The position numbers were made by a program, and so were the translations under genes. The notes beneath the pieces were generated by a model. That model saw only the letters and a program-made list of their open reading frames with translations. It had not been told where the DNA came from and ran no database searches. From NCBI RefSeq assembly GCF_026210795.1, contig NC_089442.1, positions 4,678,501 to 4,742,500 on the forward strand: 64,000 nt of DNA, in the 5' to 3' direction. Positions 50,358-61,574 of the stretch are shown one piece after another. This DNA is from Rhizophagus irregularis. Its lineage: Eukaryota > Glomeromycota > Glomeromycetes > Glomerales > Glomeraceae. Position 1 is the stretch's first letter. Every line of letters begins with the position of its first letter.

Positions 50358-51344
50358 TTATACATTGAATCCTTTTCGTGCTTTAACTAGAAGCTCCCAG
50401 AGATCCAGGTTAAATCCTCCAGCCGCAACCGCGGGAATGCCATTAGGATCTCTATCGAAAAGCTCTGCTGCAGGAATGTTCATTTGGTACATTGGAATAC
50501 CGGCCATATTGCAAGGAGGACAATTAACACCATTTACGGTGCGTCCAACACCAATAAAGTTATTAGGAGGAACATTCATATTAATGATATAGTTCACGGT
50601 TGGTTGCGCAGGATCTGCTGTCCCAAAAGATATGACATTGACCGGGGTCAGAGGATTTTGATTTGTACGAAGATATAAAGCGGCAATTAGTACAAAGGTA
50701 TTATCTACACGTAGATCAAATATTTTAATAACCAGCACGATCTGAATTGATGTTGCTTGAGAAAAGTAAAGTGCCACTTTTTGATGCAAGTCAGGAAGGC
50801 TCTGTGTGTAACCAACTTCAATTATCATCGTTGGATATGCCCACAAAATCAGTCCATTGCTTTAAATGAGGACGGTCTTCTGGCCGAACCCAAGAGTCAG
50901 GCTCCTTCACACTATTTTGCCCTACAATCATATTTGTATCATATCCATATTCCAATTCCTGATTATTCCAACTGAACATCACTGCTGATACCATTGAATG
51001 GGGAGCTAAAGGTATTTCATATGCCTTGATTTTTCCATCATGCAAGTATATACGAACTGGAAAACTTGGGTTCTTGTCACGATAATCGAGATATTCTTCG
51101 AGCGAAACATTTTCATTTAAAATTATTTCGCATGATCCCGTGTATTCACCATGCTCTTCTAATTGTGGTAAAGCGAGCAAACGTTCCCTGGTTGAATTAA
51201 TATCCTTAGAAAGAAGTTGGATCCTTTTCCTTTTCTGTTTTTCCTCTTGTATAGTTTGTGAGGATGTTGAAGAGTCGATAGTGGAAGCAGACCGGAAATC
51301 AGACTGAGGAGTAGGCTTCGGTATCGCTAGATCTCGAGGCCATT
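50358..51344 (-). pseudogene. Uma2-like (PD-(D/E)XK fold) protein, broken
   Basis: From 51337 down, one frame reads RDLAIPKPTPQSDFRSAS, a basic helix EEKQKRKRIQLLSKDIN, then LALPQLEEHGEYTGSCEI, SLEEYLDYRDKNPSFPVRIY, NQELEYGYDTNM and KEPDSWVRPEDRPHLKQW before stopping at 50818. Another frame continues WAYPTMIIEVGYTQSLPDLH, QKVALYFSQATSIQIVLVIK and ends at 50358 with LDLWELLVKARKGFNV. The order PD...(P)-x-(I)-x-E-V-...-K-x-x-x-Y matches the Uma2 restriction-endonuclease fold: Asp in EPDSW, Glu in IIEVG. One base change in the T-run at about 50844 would join the frames. No in-frame ATG is present; the nearest, at about 51343, is in another frame. If nuclease activity ever existed is unknown. Confidence 0.55.
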
Positions 51345-52309
51345 TTTAAGTGTGATCGTTTAGATTTTTTTTGCAGAATGATTTTATCGCATAAATCAAA
51401 TTACTAATTACAAATTATTTATTTGGAAGTAGTACAAATAGATAAAAAATATCACGTGACAAATTTTCGATGCAACTATTATTACTGATTTTTCAGATAG
51501 AGGTAGCGATGAAATATATGATGCTATCAAAGAGGGAGGGAGTACGCGGATCCTGGGCCATTTAATGCGAGTCCCGGCATCAAGTTATTTCTTTGCTCTT
51601 TCGCATTTTTGAAAAATATTTATAATTTATTTCTATCTCTATAACTAACTACGAGATTTCCTGCTTTTTCAACACTAGATTTTCGAAATAAAATATCCCA
51701 CCCATATTTACAGAATTTTTGTCTATATTCATCTCTACATAATATATAAAATATTATTCCTCGAACTTGTAGTATAGTTACGGGAGTATTAGCAACTGAG
51801 GTAAAAAAATAATATTTCCAATTCATATTTTAATACTTATATACTTCATTTTCACAATATTCCATTCCGCTTTATATACAAGAAATTGATTGCTTAATTT
51901 CTTCTGCGCTACGATACTGCCAAGAATTCTGCGCGTAAAGATGCTTATGCTGATTACCCCAGCGTACCCACGAAAGTGGCAACATCAGGAACATTTTTGT
52001 CATACATAATCATGCATATTTTGACGTAATTGCATCTTAAACTCGTCCCAAATTAATTTAAGGCGTGACTAAAATTTTTGGATGATGATAATTTCAACTT
52101 GCAGGCTGTTTTGTCTCGGATTATAAATATTCACCTATTGCAAGAAAAGTTCCATTAGAGTGGGCTTGCCACCAAAGAAGCGCTTCTTCATCATATGGCA
52201 AAGCTGGATATCTTATTATTTCAGCAAAGTCAGGGTAGTAGTGTTATTTTAGAAGTTACTCATTGTGGCTTTTGGAAATGTTCGCGAAAGGCAGCAATGG
52301 CATTTGTTG
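51345..52309. other. No gene seen
   Basis: Contains a short minus-strand frame at 51620-51826 (starts MNWKYYFFTSVANTPVTILQ) without a family. At 51425-51465 the words AGTACAAATAGAT and AATATCACGTGAC resemble 49960-49990; the two lie either side of the Uma2-like pseudogene in direct orientation. Confidence 0.4.
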
Positions 52310-53690
52310 TTCCGATTGAAAACCAAGGAATGATGTAATAACAATTATTCTAATTATGACATGGACGTTTGTTCGAGTTCTTTAATCATAGGTATATATA
52401 TTGTAAATTATAAGCAATTTATGATTTATCAAAGTTTCTTAAATTCGGACATAATACTTAACTTCTAATTGAGACATGGATGTTTGTTAAATTCGGACTT
52501 AATACTTATCAACTTTTATGATCTTCTCCGATAGAATACCAAGGAATGATGTAATAACAATTATCCTAATTAGGACATGGACGTTTGCTCGAGTACTTTA
52601 ATAATGTGTATTTATACTGTAAATAGTAAGTAATTGATAAATTATCAAAGATTATTAAATTCGGACTTAATATTTATCAATTTTATGAACATTGTACATA
52701 GTAACATGGTTTTATTTTTTGATTTCTGATAGAGGAGTACGTGTAATTTGGTTTGCTATCAATCATATTTTGTCATGAACATTTGCGCGCGTTTTCAAAT
52801 TCAAGATCTGGTAAGAATTATCAACAAAAAAATCGGATATTTCAGAACATTGCACATAATAATATGGTTTTTTTTTGATTTTCTGATAAAGGAGTACTTA
52901 GAAACTGTTATGTTACCAATCATAATCTGGCATGAACATTTGCGCGCGTTTTCACATTCATGATCAGGTAAGATGCATCACATAATATTAATCAAAAATC
53001 GGTTCAGTATTTTTTAAAATTGCTCAAAATGGCAAGGGTTTTTTTTTATTTTCTGCTAGAAAAGTACGTTGAAAGCGTTTTGTTACAAAACATTGTTGTC
53101 ATGAACATTTGCTCGCTTTTTCACAATCAGATCAGGTAAGATGCATCTATAATATTAATCAAAAATCGGCTATTTCTTAACATCGCACATAATGATAAGG
53201 TTTTTTTTTTGATTTTCCGATAGAGAACTACGTTGAAAGCGGTTTGTTACAAATCATTTTTTGTCATGAACATTTGCTCGCTTTTTCACAATCCGACCAG
53301 GTATGATTTTTCATATAAGTAGAATCTAAAATTGGTTGTTTCAGGGGATTACACATAATAACATGGTTTCTTTTTTTGATTTCTGATAGAGGAGTACTTA
53401 GAAACTGTTATATTACCAATCATATTCTGTCATGAACATTTGCGCGCGTTTTCACATTCATGATCAGGTAAGATGCATCATATAATATTAATCAAAAATC
53501 GGTTATTTCTTAACATTGCTCTTAATAACTTAGTTTTTTTATTTGATTTTCTGATATAGGAGTACGAGGAATGCGTTTCGGTACATATCATTTTTTGTCA
53601 TGAACATTTGCTCGCTTTTTCACAATCAGATCAAGGTAAGATTCATCATATAAGAAGAATCAAAAATTGATTATTTCAGAGGATTGCACA
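52310..53690 (+). repeat. Tandem array of about 77-nt exon-like units with splice borders
   Basis: Two kinds of unit. First, a 216-bp repeat (two copies, near 52318 and 52534) with ACCAAGGAATGATGTAATAA and GACATGGACGTTTG. Then six units of 159-170 bp whose core is bounded by a TTTTGATTTTCTGATAG-type 3' splice site and a GTAAGATGCATC-type 5' splice site. Cores with both borders: 52733-52810 (78 nt), about 52892-52967, 53060-53135 (76), 53224-53300 (77), 53390-53467 (78), 53560-53635 (76). Four cores keep the peptide VMNIC(S/A)(L/R)F open in one frame; the second and fifth carry stops in that frame. Introns between cores share AATATTAATCAAAAATCGG. Either a micro-exon gene under amplification or a decayed tandem duplication of one exon with its flanks. 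Confidence 0.65.
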
Positions 53691-53729
53691 TAATAACATT
53701 GTTTCTTTTTTTTTGATTTTTTGAAATTT

Positions 53730-54032
53730 TATAATTTTTTTATTGAATTCAAAACAAAAATTCGCAATATAGCTTACGATGATCTTTATGATGGATTTTT
53801 ACGATCCTTGAGCTTATTATTACGACAAGCAAATTGAGATTTTGGCGACGATTTATCTTTATTATCTTATATTGAATCGAATAATAGGTTTAAAGTAGAT
53901 GATGAGTTTTGGACTTTTATAGATAAATGCTTAAAGGAGACTTATGTTAATATACCGATGATTTGGATGATAACTTGAATAAGTCTTATTTTATTGTGAT
54001 CCAATTAGTCAATATGATGTATTAAGTTTTTA
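53730..54032 (+). other. Possible terminal exon after the exon array
   Basis: Directly after the last array unit one frame reads YDDLYDGFLRSLSLLLRQAN, a stop, then DFGDDLSLLSYIESNNRFKV and DDEFWTFIDKCLKETYVNI. It looks like former protein-coding sequence with one stop and perhaps a shift. No family recognised. Could be the last exon of the gene to which the array belonged. Confidence 0.3.
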
Positions 54033-54395
54033 ATTTTTATACTCCTTTATATTAAATCGTTATTGACAAATACTTTATGTTCAATATTTAGTAAGATATA
54101 CATTTTATATAATAAAAATTTTTTTTTTTGTATTAAGTAATAACATTAAATTGTTTTAAATCAATTTCTTCTATTAATTCAATTGGATATCTTTGAGAGA
54201 ACTTTTACTACAAAAATTTGCTTCCTGGTTTTTTTTTGAAAGAAAATCAAAAATGCGATAAAATAATATTGAATAATTAAGTATTGATCAAGAAAAGAGG
54301 TAAGGGCTGAAAGGTCAATTAATCTTGACATAGAATATCTCAATGTTGCCCTTTCTATTGCTGTTAATGTTCCCCTGTCCTTATCTTAAATAAGG

Positions 54396-54701
54396 ATGAA
54401 CAAGTTAAGAAAAGCGCACGTTGATAGAAGAAAACTAATACGCTGTATGAGAATTGTTAGCCAAAATTTTTGGTTAAATATTGAAAGCTGGCATAACAAG
54501 TTTATTTCTGAGGATAATGTTAATAGGATTAAAAATCTTTTGCGTATCATGGTTCATATTTATGGTAAATAATTAAAATTTTTGTTCTAAATTGATAGAA
54601 AAATTTGTTAATAGTTATTTATATTTTCAGGCTTTAAACTTGCTTTGATGGTATATGATGAAGAATATTTTCCTTTTGGTAGAGTAAGGTTAAAATGTTG
54701 A
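54396..54701 (+). CDS. Small two-exon hypothetical protein (79 residues)
   Basis: Exons 54396-54564 and 54631-54701 with a clean GT-AG intron in phase 1 (acceptor TTATATTTTCAG). The product begins MNKLRKAHVDRRKLIRCMRI and has Trp/His-rich SQNFWLNIESWHNKFISEDN, then KLALMVYDEEYFPFG. An alternative donor at 54680 with an acceptor at 54744 would add a third exon reading IEVSNILTLKQSRMCKLKK and a stop at 54815. No family recognised. It may be a fragment of a longer repeated gene, as it follows the exon array. Confidence 0.4.
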
Positions 54702-54815
54702 TGATAATTGTCGCAATATCTAATTTATTTATTTATTCAATTAGCTATTGAGGTTTCTAACATTTTGACTTTAAAACAATCGAGAATGTGTAAATTAAAA
54801 AAGTTAAGAGAATAA

Positions 54816-55858
54816 AATTATCGGAATCTAACTCGTAATAGTTTATTAATTTAATTTAAAAAATTTCCTTTCTACTGTAATGCGCTCATATTTTCGAAAT
54901 TTGCCAAATGTAAAGCAAATTTTTTTCACAAGAATAATTTTATGATAGTATTTTTATTATTTGAAGAAAAATAGTAAAACAAAACACAAAATAATAAAAT
55001 AATATTTCTAATAAATCTGATAAATAAAACATAAATCAGATTGAATACAACTAATAAAAATATCGAAAAACATCGGATTACAATATTTTAAATAAAATAA
55101 ATTTATTTATTAGTTGTGGCAGTGTTTTTCAGTATTCAATAATTAATTTATAAGCCATGATTATAATTTCAATGACAATGCAACAATTTACTCGATAAGA
55201 GATGCTTTATAACATGTACAGTAACTAACTCTTAAATTCAATCGTCTTAGTTTGAATGCTATCGCAATTCGTCATGCCCGGAAAGAATTAATAATCGGAA
55301 TGGTCTGGAAAAGCTAATAGAAACAAGTAGAACAAGGGTTAAACAAGGGTTAACATAATTTTCGCGTCATACTTTTAGAGTTTCTCTCCCTAAATTTGCT
55401 GTCCCATTTAGAGTACCCACAATCACTTTTTTTTCACTCACTTTTAAGCTAAAAACAATTCATGTTGGACAAAAGGCGTAAAAATTTTTTTTCTTTTTTT
55501 CTTAAAGAATCCAAGAGATATTGCAAATGAAGCCAAATTTAAAATCTTATTTATTTTTACTGACGCGATTATTTATATATGTAAATGGATTCCCAAAAAA
55601 ATACAAATTTTAAAAAATTCTCAGCCTAATTAATGCCAAATTCGAAATTTCATTTATTTTCGTTGCATATTTAATAATGATCTGCAAAAATAGAACAAAG
55701 TATTATGGTTATATTAAATTTTGGGAATTCAAAATCAAATTGAGTTAAATAGCAAGAGATTTAACACATAAAAATACAATTTTATTAAACACTTTATTAA
55801 AATTACGACTCTATAACACTGTGCCGATCCAATCACCTCTAAATTGATTTTTATAACA
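54816..55858. other. Intergenic, upstream of the BTB-TLDc gene
   Basis: No gene or clear repeat seen. A+T-rich; the last 150 bp before the ATG at 55859 presumably hold the promoter. Confidence 0.4.
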
Positions 55859-57493
55859 ATGGAATTTAACATTTCAACTGATATATTTGAAGACTTAACG
55901 TATTTGCTTTATAATAAAACTTTTGATGTAAAAATTAAAGTTGGGAAGGAAAATGATATTAAAGAATTCAGTGCACATTCTACTATATTATCTACTAGAT
56001 CAATTCATTTTCAAAACGCTTTATCCAATCAAACAAAAGAATCCGGATGTTTTATTTTAGAAAAACCTAATATTTCACCCTCAATATTTAACATTCTTTT
56101 AAAGTAAGTAGAACTTGATAATTATAGCAGCATCATAAATTTGATAAAAACCTTCGATCTTAATTTCTTAAAATTATTTAGATATATTTATTCAGGAAAG
56201 TTAACAGTGAAGAAAAATGTGAAATGCCTTTACGTTATAATCGCAGCTTATGATTTACAATTGCAAAACGTTGTAGAACATCTTGAAAATTATTTCAAAG
56301 AAAATGATTCGGCTTGGAAGCTTCCTAAAGATTTCTTTATCATTAGTGAACAGAGACAACTTAAACAATTAGAAGAACAAGTATTAAAGTTAGCATGCAC
56401 AGATCCAATAATCATATTTAATTGTAAAGATTTTCCGCAACTTAATGAAGGATTTCTTATTCGACTTTTAAAACGTAATGATCTTGAATTGAATGAAATT
56501 AACATTTTTTATTATTTGGTCAAATGGGGAATTGTGAATACTGGTCTAACTTTAAATAAAAAATCATTTTCACCAATTTTAATTTTTGATAAAGATAGAT
56601 CAATTTTAGATTTCGTTATAGATACAAGAAAGTGGACCCCAATTGATTTTATGAATTTGGAAAAAACTATACGAAATTGCATTCCTCATATTCGATTTTA
56701 TCAAATGTCACTTGGTGATTATACGGAAGTCAAAAATGAATTTAAAGATATCCTTCCAAATGGACTTGATGATGAAATTATGCAACATTTCAAAGATTCT
56801 AATCCTTTAATGAGAATTCCATCTAATGATAATATATTACCACCAAGAGAATCAGCTTGTCCATTTGATTCTAACATCATTAATGCGAAAGATGTAGCAT
56901 TGATTGCAACTTGGATCAATGGAGGGAAAGGAAAAAAACATGTGTTTCAATTTAAAAATATACATTTCAAATTTGAATGTGTCTATCGTAGTAGTATTGA
57001 TGGATTTGACAAATATGATAATTTATACAAATATAAGAGAGTTGTTATTGTAATTAAAGTTCGTAATTCAGGAGAAATTATTGGTGTATACAATCCATTT
57101 GGATGGGATATTAGTTACAGTGAATATATCCTGTTTAAATTGTTTAGAGATTTTCTATCTCGATATTTTATTTTTTCTTTAACTAATAGGGTCAATCCAA
57201 TTATAAGTTATCATAAAGAAGGAGCTATGTCAAAAATATCAAATGAGAGACACATTCTATTTGGTACATCAGATTTATCTATTAATGGTATTTATTGCAC
57301 TAGTGAACAACACTCTTTTAAGAAAAAAATAATTGATAAAGTAAGGTTTGAAATAGATGAATTGGAAGTATTTCACATTACTAATAAAAATATTGTTATA
57401 ACACTTTCAAGCAATATTCCTTTTTTAATTATCATTTTTATATTGTATTGGCTTTGGATTTTAATAATTTTTATAATTCTTAATAAAAAGTAA
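55859..57493 (+). CDS. BTB-BACK-TLDc protein with C-terminal membrane segment
   Basis: Two exons, 55859-56103 and 56182-57493, GT-AG, phase 2; 518 residues. Start MEFNISTDIFEDLTYLLYNK. Residues about 5-105: BTB/POZ (FDVKIKVG, FSAHSTILSTRS, LLKYIYSGKL). About 110-210: BACK helices. About 318-486: TLDc domain (DVALIATWINGG, FKFECVYRSSIDG, IIGVYNPFGWD, FLSRYFIFSLTN, FGTSDLSINGIYCTS, FEIDELEVFHI). BTB mediates dimerisation and Cullin-3 binding; TLDc is linked to oxidative-stress protection and V-ATPase regulation in other proteins. The usual end after EVFHI is here extended by about 30 residues with a strongly hydrophobic stretch (IPFLIIIFILYWLWILIIFI) and a short NKK end, as in a tail-anchored protein. 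This extension is unusual. It may come from a former stop lost by mutation. Confidence 0.85.
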
Positions 57494-57612
57494 TATAAAA
57501 AGTAGTAGAAGTAGTATATGGTCTCAACTGCTTTTTGATTTATTTTTTTGTTGAAAAAAAAATTATAAAAATATAAAAGAAAATGTATTTATTTATTGGC
57601 AATTTCTATTTG

Positions 57613-58063
57613 TACACGGGGTGTTTAAACACGGGTCATATTAGTAGATTAAAAACGGCATTCAAAACCTCCTTTAATGCCTTAAGTAAACTTGCAGAGC
57701 AGGTGAAAATACATATATTTATCTGTAATATAATAAGAATAAAAAGTAAAAGAGTATAATGTCGGTAGCATTCAATTTCAAATTAAAAAACAAAAAATTA
57801 GTCTATTAAAAATTAGGCAATTTCTATTTGTACACGGGGTGTTTAAACACGGGTATTAGTAGATTAAAAACGGCATTCAAAACCTTCTTTAATGCCTTAA
57901 GTAAACTTGCAGAGCAGGTGAAAATACATATATTTATCTGTAATATAATAAGAATAAAAAGTAAAAGAGTATAATGTTGGTAGCATTCAATTTCAAATTA
58001 AAAAACAAAAAATTAGTCTATTAAAAATTATATTTATATGACCCGTGTACAAACACCCGTGTA
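57613..58063. mobile_element. MITE with a tandemly duplicated end
   Basis: Left TACACGGGGTGTTTAAACAC (57613) and right end whose complement is TACACGGGTGTTTGTACACG (to 58063), both bounded by TA, form inverted repeats followed by GGGTCAT. The left 218 bp, including the preceding GGCAATTTCTATTTG, are repeated almost exactly from 57831. So the element has two left ends and one right end. No coding sense. Shares ACACGGGTCA with the MITE at 23843-24201. Confidence 0.75.
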
Positions 58064-59596
58064 AACTTAGAAATTTTCTTATTTATTTTATCTTTATATT
58101 TCTTTTTTATCCAAAATTTTTATCAAAAAATTAAAAAAGGAAAAATGACTTTCAAAATGAATTTTTTCTTAATAATATTTTAATTTTTTTTTTTAATAAT
58201 AAAAACTTTTTTTTTGAAAAAAATAATAATGTATGTGAATTTGCAGATTACTATTTACAGTTGATTTATTATTTCAGGAAAGTGAGCCAGAACTGGGATT
58301 TATATACTACTTTATCATGATTATTCTTCAAAAAATGTACTTATTTCCATATTTCTTATTTCTTTTCCATTTTGTTATCATGACTATTCCCTCAAAAGAT
58401 GTACTCATTTCCATATTCATATCCAAACATATTAATAAAATAAAATACTTTCTTACCTAAAATCATGATTTATCAATTAATTTTCAGAAATAAATATAAT
58501 TTTGAAGTAAAATAAAATAAAAATATTATATTAATTAAAAATTCAATAATTTGTTTTTGATAATTTCATGTTTTATTCATAAAAATAAAATTCAATAATT
58601 TATGGATAAAATAATTATATGAGCAATAATTACTAAAAATTTCTAAAAAAATTGCTTCTGAAAATTAAAATTCTGGATTTTTTCTTTTTTTTATAAGAAT
58701 TCTTCTATCTTTTTAAATTTCATTATTATGTCATTATTATCATGTGATTTAAGAGTTCTCTCTTAAACTTAATTATGAACTTCTCTATACATCTAAAATA
58801 CTAAGATACCTATGACTTTTTACTAATTAATTTCCTATCTAGTTTTGTATACTATATCAAATATAAAAATTTTACTTGATTAATACCCCTTTTTAATTCT
58901 AATAATTTAAGCTTACATATTGTATTCCCTTTATATAGTATCCAGTATTTCACAAAATATTCTCAGATATTAAATATTATTTACTTTAATGAATATAAAT
59001 TTTTTAAACATATGTACAATGTCATTTTTATTAAAGAATTGGCATCATTTAAATGGAACTATTTGTGTATATTATAAAGTACTTTCCATTTAAATTTTTC
59101 ATAAAATTGTGATTCCATTCTGAAAACTGTATTTTCAAATTCTGTTTCAAATTTTGAATCATTAAATTTGATTTTATTAAACAAAATATACTCATAATAA
59201 CAGCTATTTTTATAATTTTATTATTTTATAAAAAAGATGATACAGTATTTTATTGCAAAATTTTTATAAAAAATTATCAGTTATGAAAATTTTACTTTTT
59301 TTTTAATGATCAAATCAAAAGATTATTGATTATATTGATTTTTTAATATTTATCAGATTAGTCAAATATTTTTATTACAATCTTTTTTTTTATCAATTCA
59401 AAAAACTTTTTTTATTAAATTACAATAAGAAGATGATTTCCTTTAAAATTAATCATTTTTTTTAAAAATAAATAATAAAACTGATTTAAATTTAAAATCA
59501 GTTTTCTTATAGCAATCCTTATAAGACAACAACTTTTAATAAGAGAATAGTAATATGTTTACCTGTACATTTACCTGATAATAATAATGATAATAT
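58064..59596. other. Intergenic, no gene seen
   Basis: A+T-rich with stops in all frames. The stretch at 58860-58950 is a diverged copy of 31500-31605. Nothing else is recognisable. Confidence 0.4.
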
Positions 59597-60988
59597 GAAC
59601 TTTCAGTATAATTACGAAGATAATGATTTAAATTTTCAGAATATTAATGATAATGATAATGAATATGAATCAATTGGTCCTTAGTATTACAATAATGAGA
59701 TGAAAGATGATGATCAATTATTTGATAATGAAGAGGAAAAAGAAAATGACAATGAATACAATAAGGATGAGGAGGAAGATGATGATAATGAAGATACTAA
59801 TAATAAAGAGAAAGGTAACGATGAAGAAAAAGAAGAACATAACAATGATGAAGAGGAACGTAATGACAACGAAGAGAAAGCAATACATCAAATTATTAAA
59901 GCTTTGAATGAAGACAAGATACTGTCCTGCAATAGTGAATTTGCATTGTACATTGATAATTATACAACTACGGCACTATTTTGTTAGCTTTAGAAGCATA
60001 ATGTTTTTATAAAAGTATATAAAGACCTTGTTGATATTATTTATAATCTTCAATTTGAACCTACTCATATAATAAAAAATATCTGTAAATTCTAATCATA
60101 GAGAAAACATCTTCCTTTCCTACCAATAATAATAAAGCCTATTCAAATTTTACCAAAAAAATCCCTATCAATTTCGCAAGGTTTTATTAATTTTCAATTA
60201 ATAATATTATATGATGTATTTTCAACAATTCAATGCTGATGAAGCATATGTATTTTGGACCTGATGTTAATTTTGAAACAAAATCAGAATATTGGCATAA
60301 AACATTATAGAGGAATCACCACTTTTTGGACAACATGAAATAATAATATCAGAAGGTAATAGAATAATATACTTTGATATAATTATGATTTGTTAACATT
60401 AAATATTTATTTTAATAAATAATAATATATCAATCTGGTAATTTTGTCTACTATCATGATAATGGTTTTCAAAAACTTGAAAGGTTGAGAGCAATTATGA
60501 AAATAAAAATGGAAACTATGAGTTAAAAGTTCAACTAATTTTAAATTATGATGATTTATCTGGAAATCTAAAAGGCTATCAAAATGACGTTGTTCTTTAA
60601 CTGAAAAAGTATAGTTTTAGAACAAACCATTTATAACCATATATAATGACCTTTCAAATTTTAGAGAAAATAACTATAATGATAATGTATCAACACTGAC
60701 CAAATTATTCCAGAAGGTTCATTACAAATTACTGAAATAATTTATAAATGTAATGACCATTGATACATTCATAATGCAAAGCTTTCATATCAATATCCTT
60801 CAGATTACATTTCTGTCAGAAATCCACCATCATTTATGCCAGTTTATAAGCTGTTTTTAGATCTTTACTATGATAATTTTGGTATATTTAGAAATGTATA
60901 CCATTCTTAGGTGGCGTCTATATACAGTTTGGTAACATGCCAACACATCAAAGAAAGCTAATTAAAAACTATTTTGTTCTTGGATTTA

Positions 60989-61260
60989 TTCTATTTGGCG
61001 AAAATTTTAATGAATTTATAGTACTATTTGTTTCAAAAATAAAAAAATTTGAGAAATTCTATTTGGTAAAAATTTTAATGAATTTATGGTACTATTTGTT
61101 TCAAAAATAAAAAAATTTGAGAAATTCTATTTGGCGAAAATTTTAATGAATTTATGGTACTATTTGTTTCAAAAATAAAAAAATTTGAGAAATTCTATTT
61201 GGTAAAAATTTTAATGAATTTATGGTACTATTTGTTTCAAAAATAAAAAAATTTGAGAAA
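60989..61260. repeat. Four 68-bp tandem copies inside the transposase pseudogene
   Basis: Copies start at 60989, 61057, 61125 and 61193 with TTCTATTTGGYRAAAATTTT and end with AAAAATTTGAGAAA. They differ only at one or two positions, so the duplication is recent. The unit length is not a multiple of three, so each copy shifts the transposase frame. Confidence 0.9.
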
Positions 61261-61486
61261 GGAAAAATTATGACTGTTTAAAGACAAGATGCATGGGTTA
61301 TTGCCAGGTTGGGTCTTATTACAGCAGATTTACCTTAAGGTAATGATATGACTAGAGATACAAACTTAATTCTTCTTTAGGATTACGTCCTAGTTATGTC
61401 TATAACGTGACTTAACTTAAGTTACATTATATAATATTACATCTATACACTTTATTATAAAATAATTAGTAATTAAACCACTTTGA

Positions 61487-61574
61487 TGCAAACTTATACT
61501 TTTCTTAGAGTTACGTCCTAGTTACGTCTATGACGTGACTTAACTAAGAGTTATGTCATGTCATTAAGTTTGCA
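61487..61574. mobile_element. Small foldback MITE inside the transposase pseudogene
   Basis: Ends TGCAAACTTA and TAAGTTTGCA are perfect complements; inside, CTTAGAGTTACGTCCTAG and ACTAAGAGTTATGTCATG continue the pairing imperfectly. A related but diverged stretch (ATTACGTCCTAGTTATGTCT) lies just left at 61382. Both lie where the transposase reading frame is lost. Confidence 0.5.

Noticed and set aside
59707-59907. Met/Lys-rich frame overlapping the acidic stretch
   Set aside because: Shifted-frame shadow of the Glu/Asp-rich coding repeat starting at 59597-59700.
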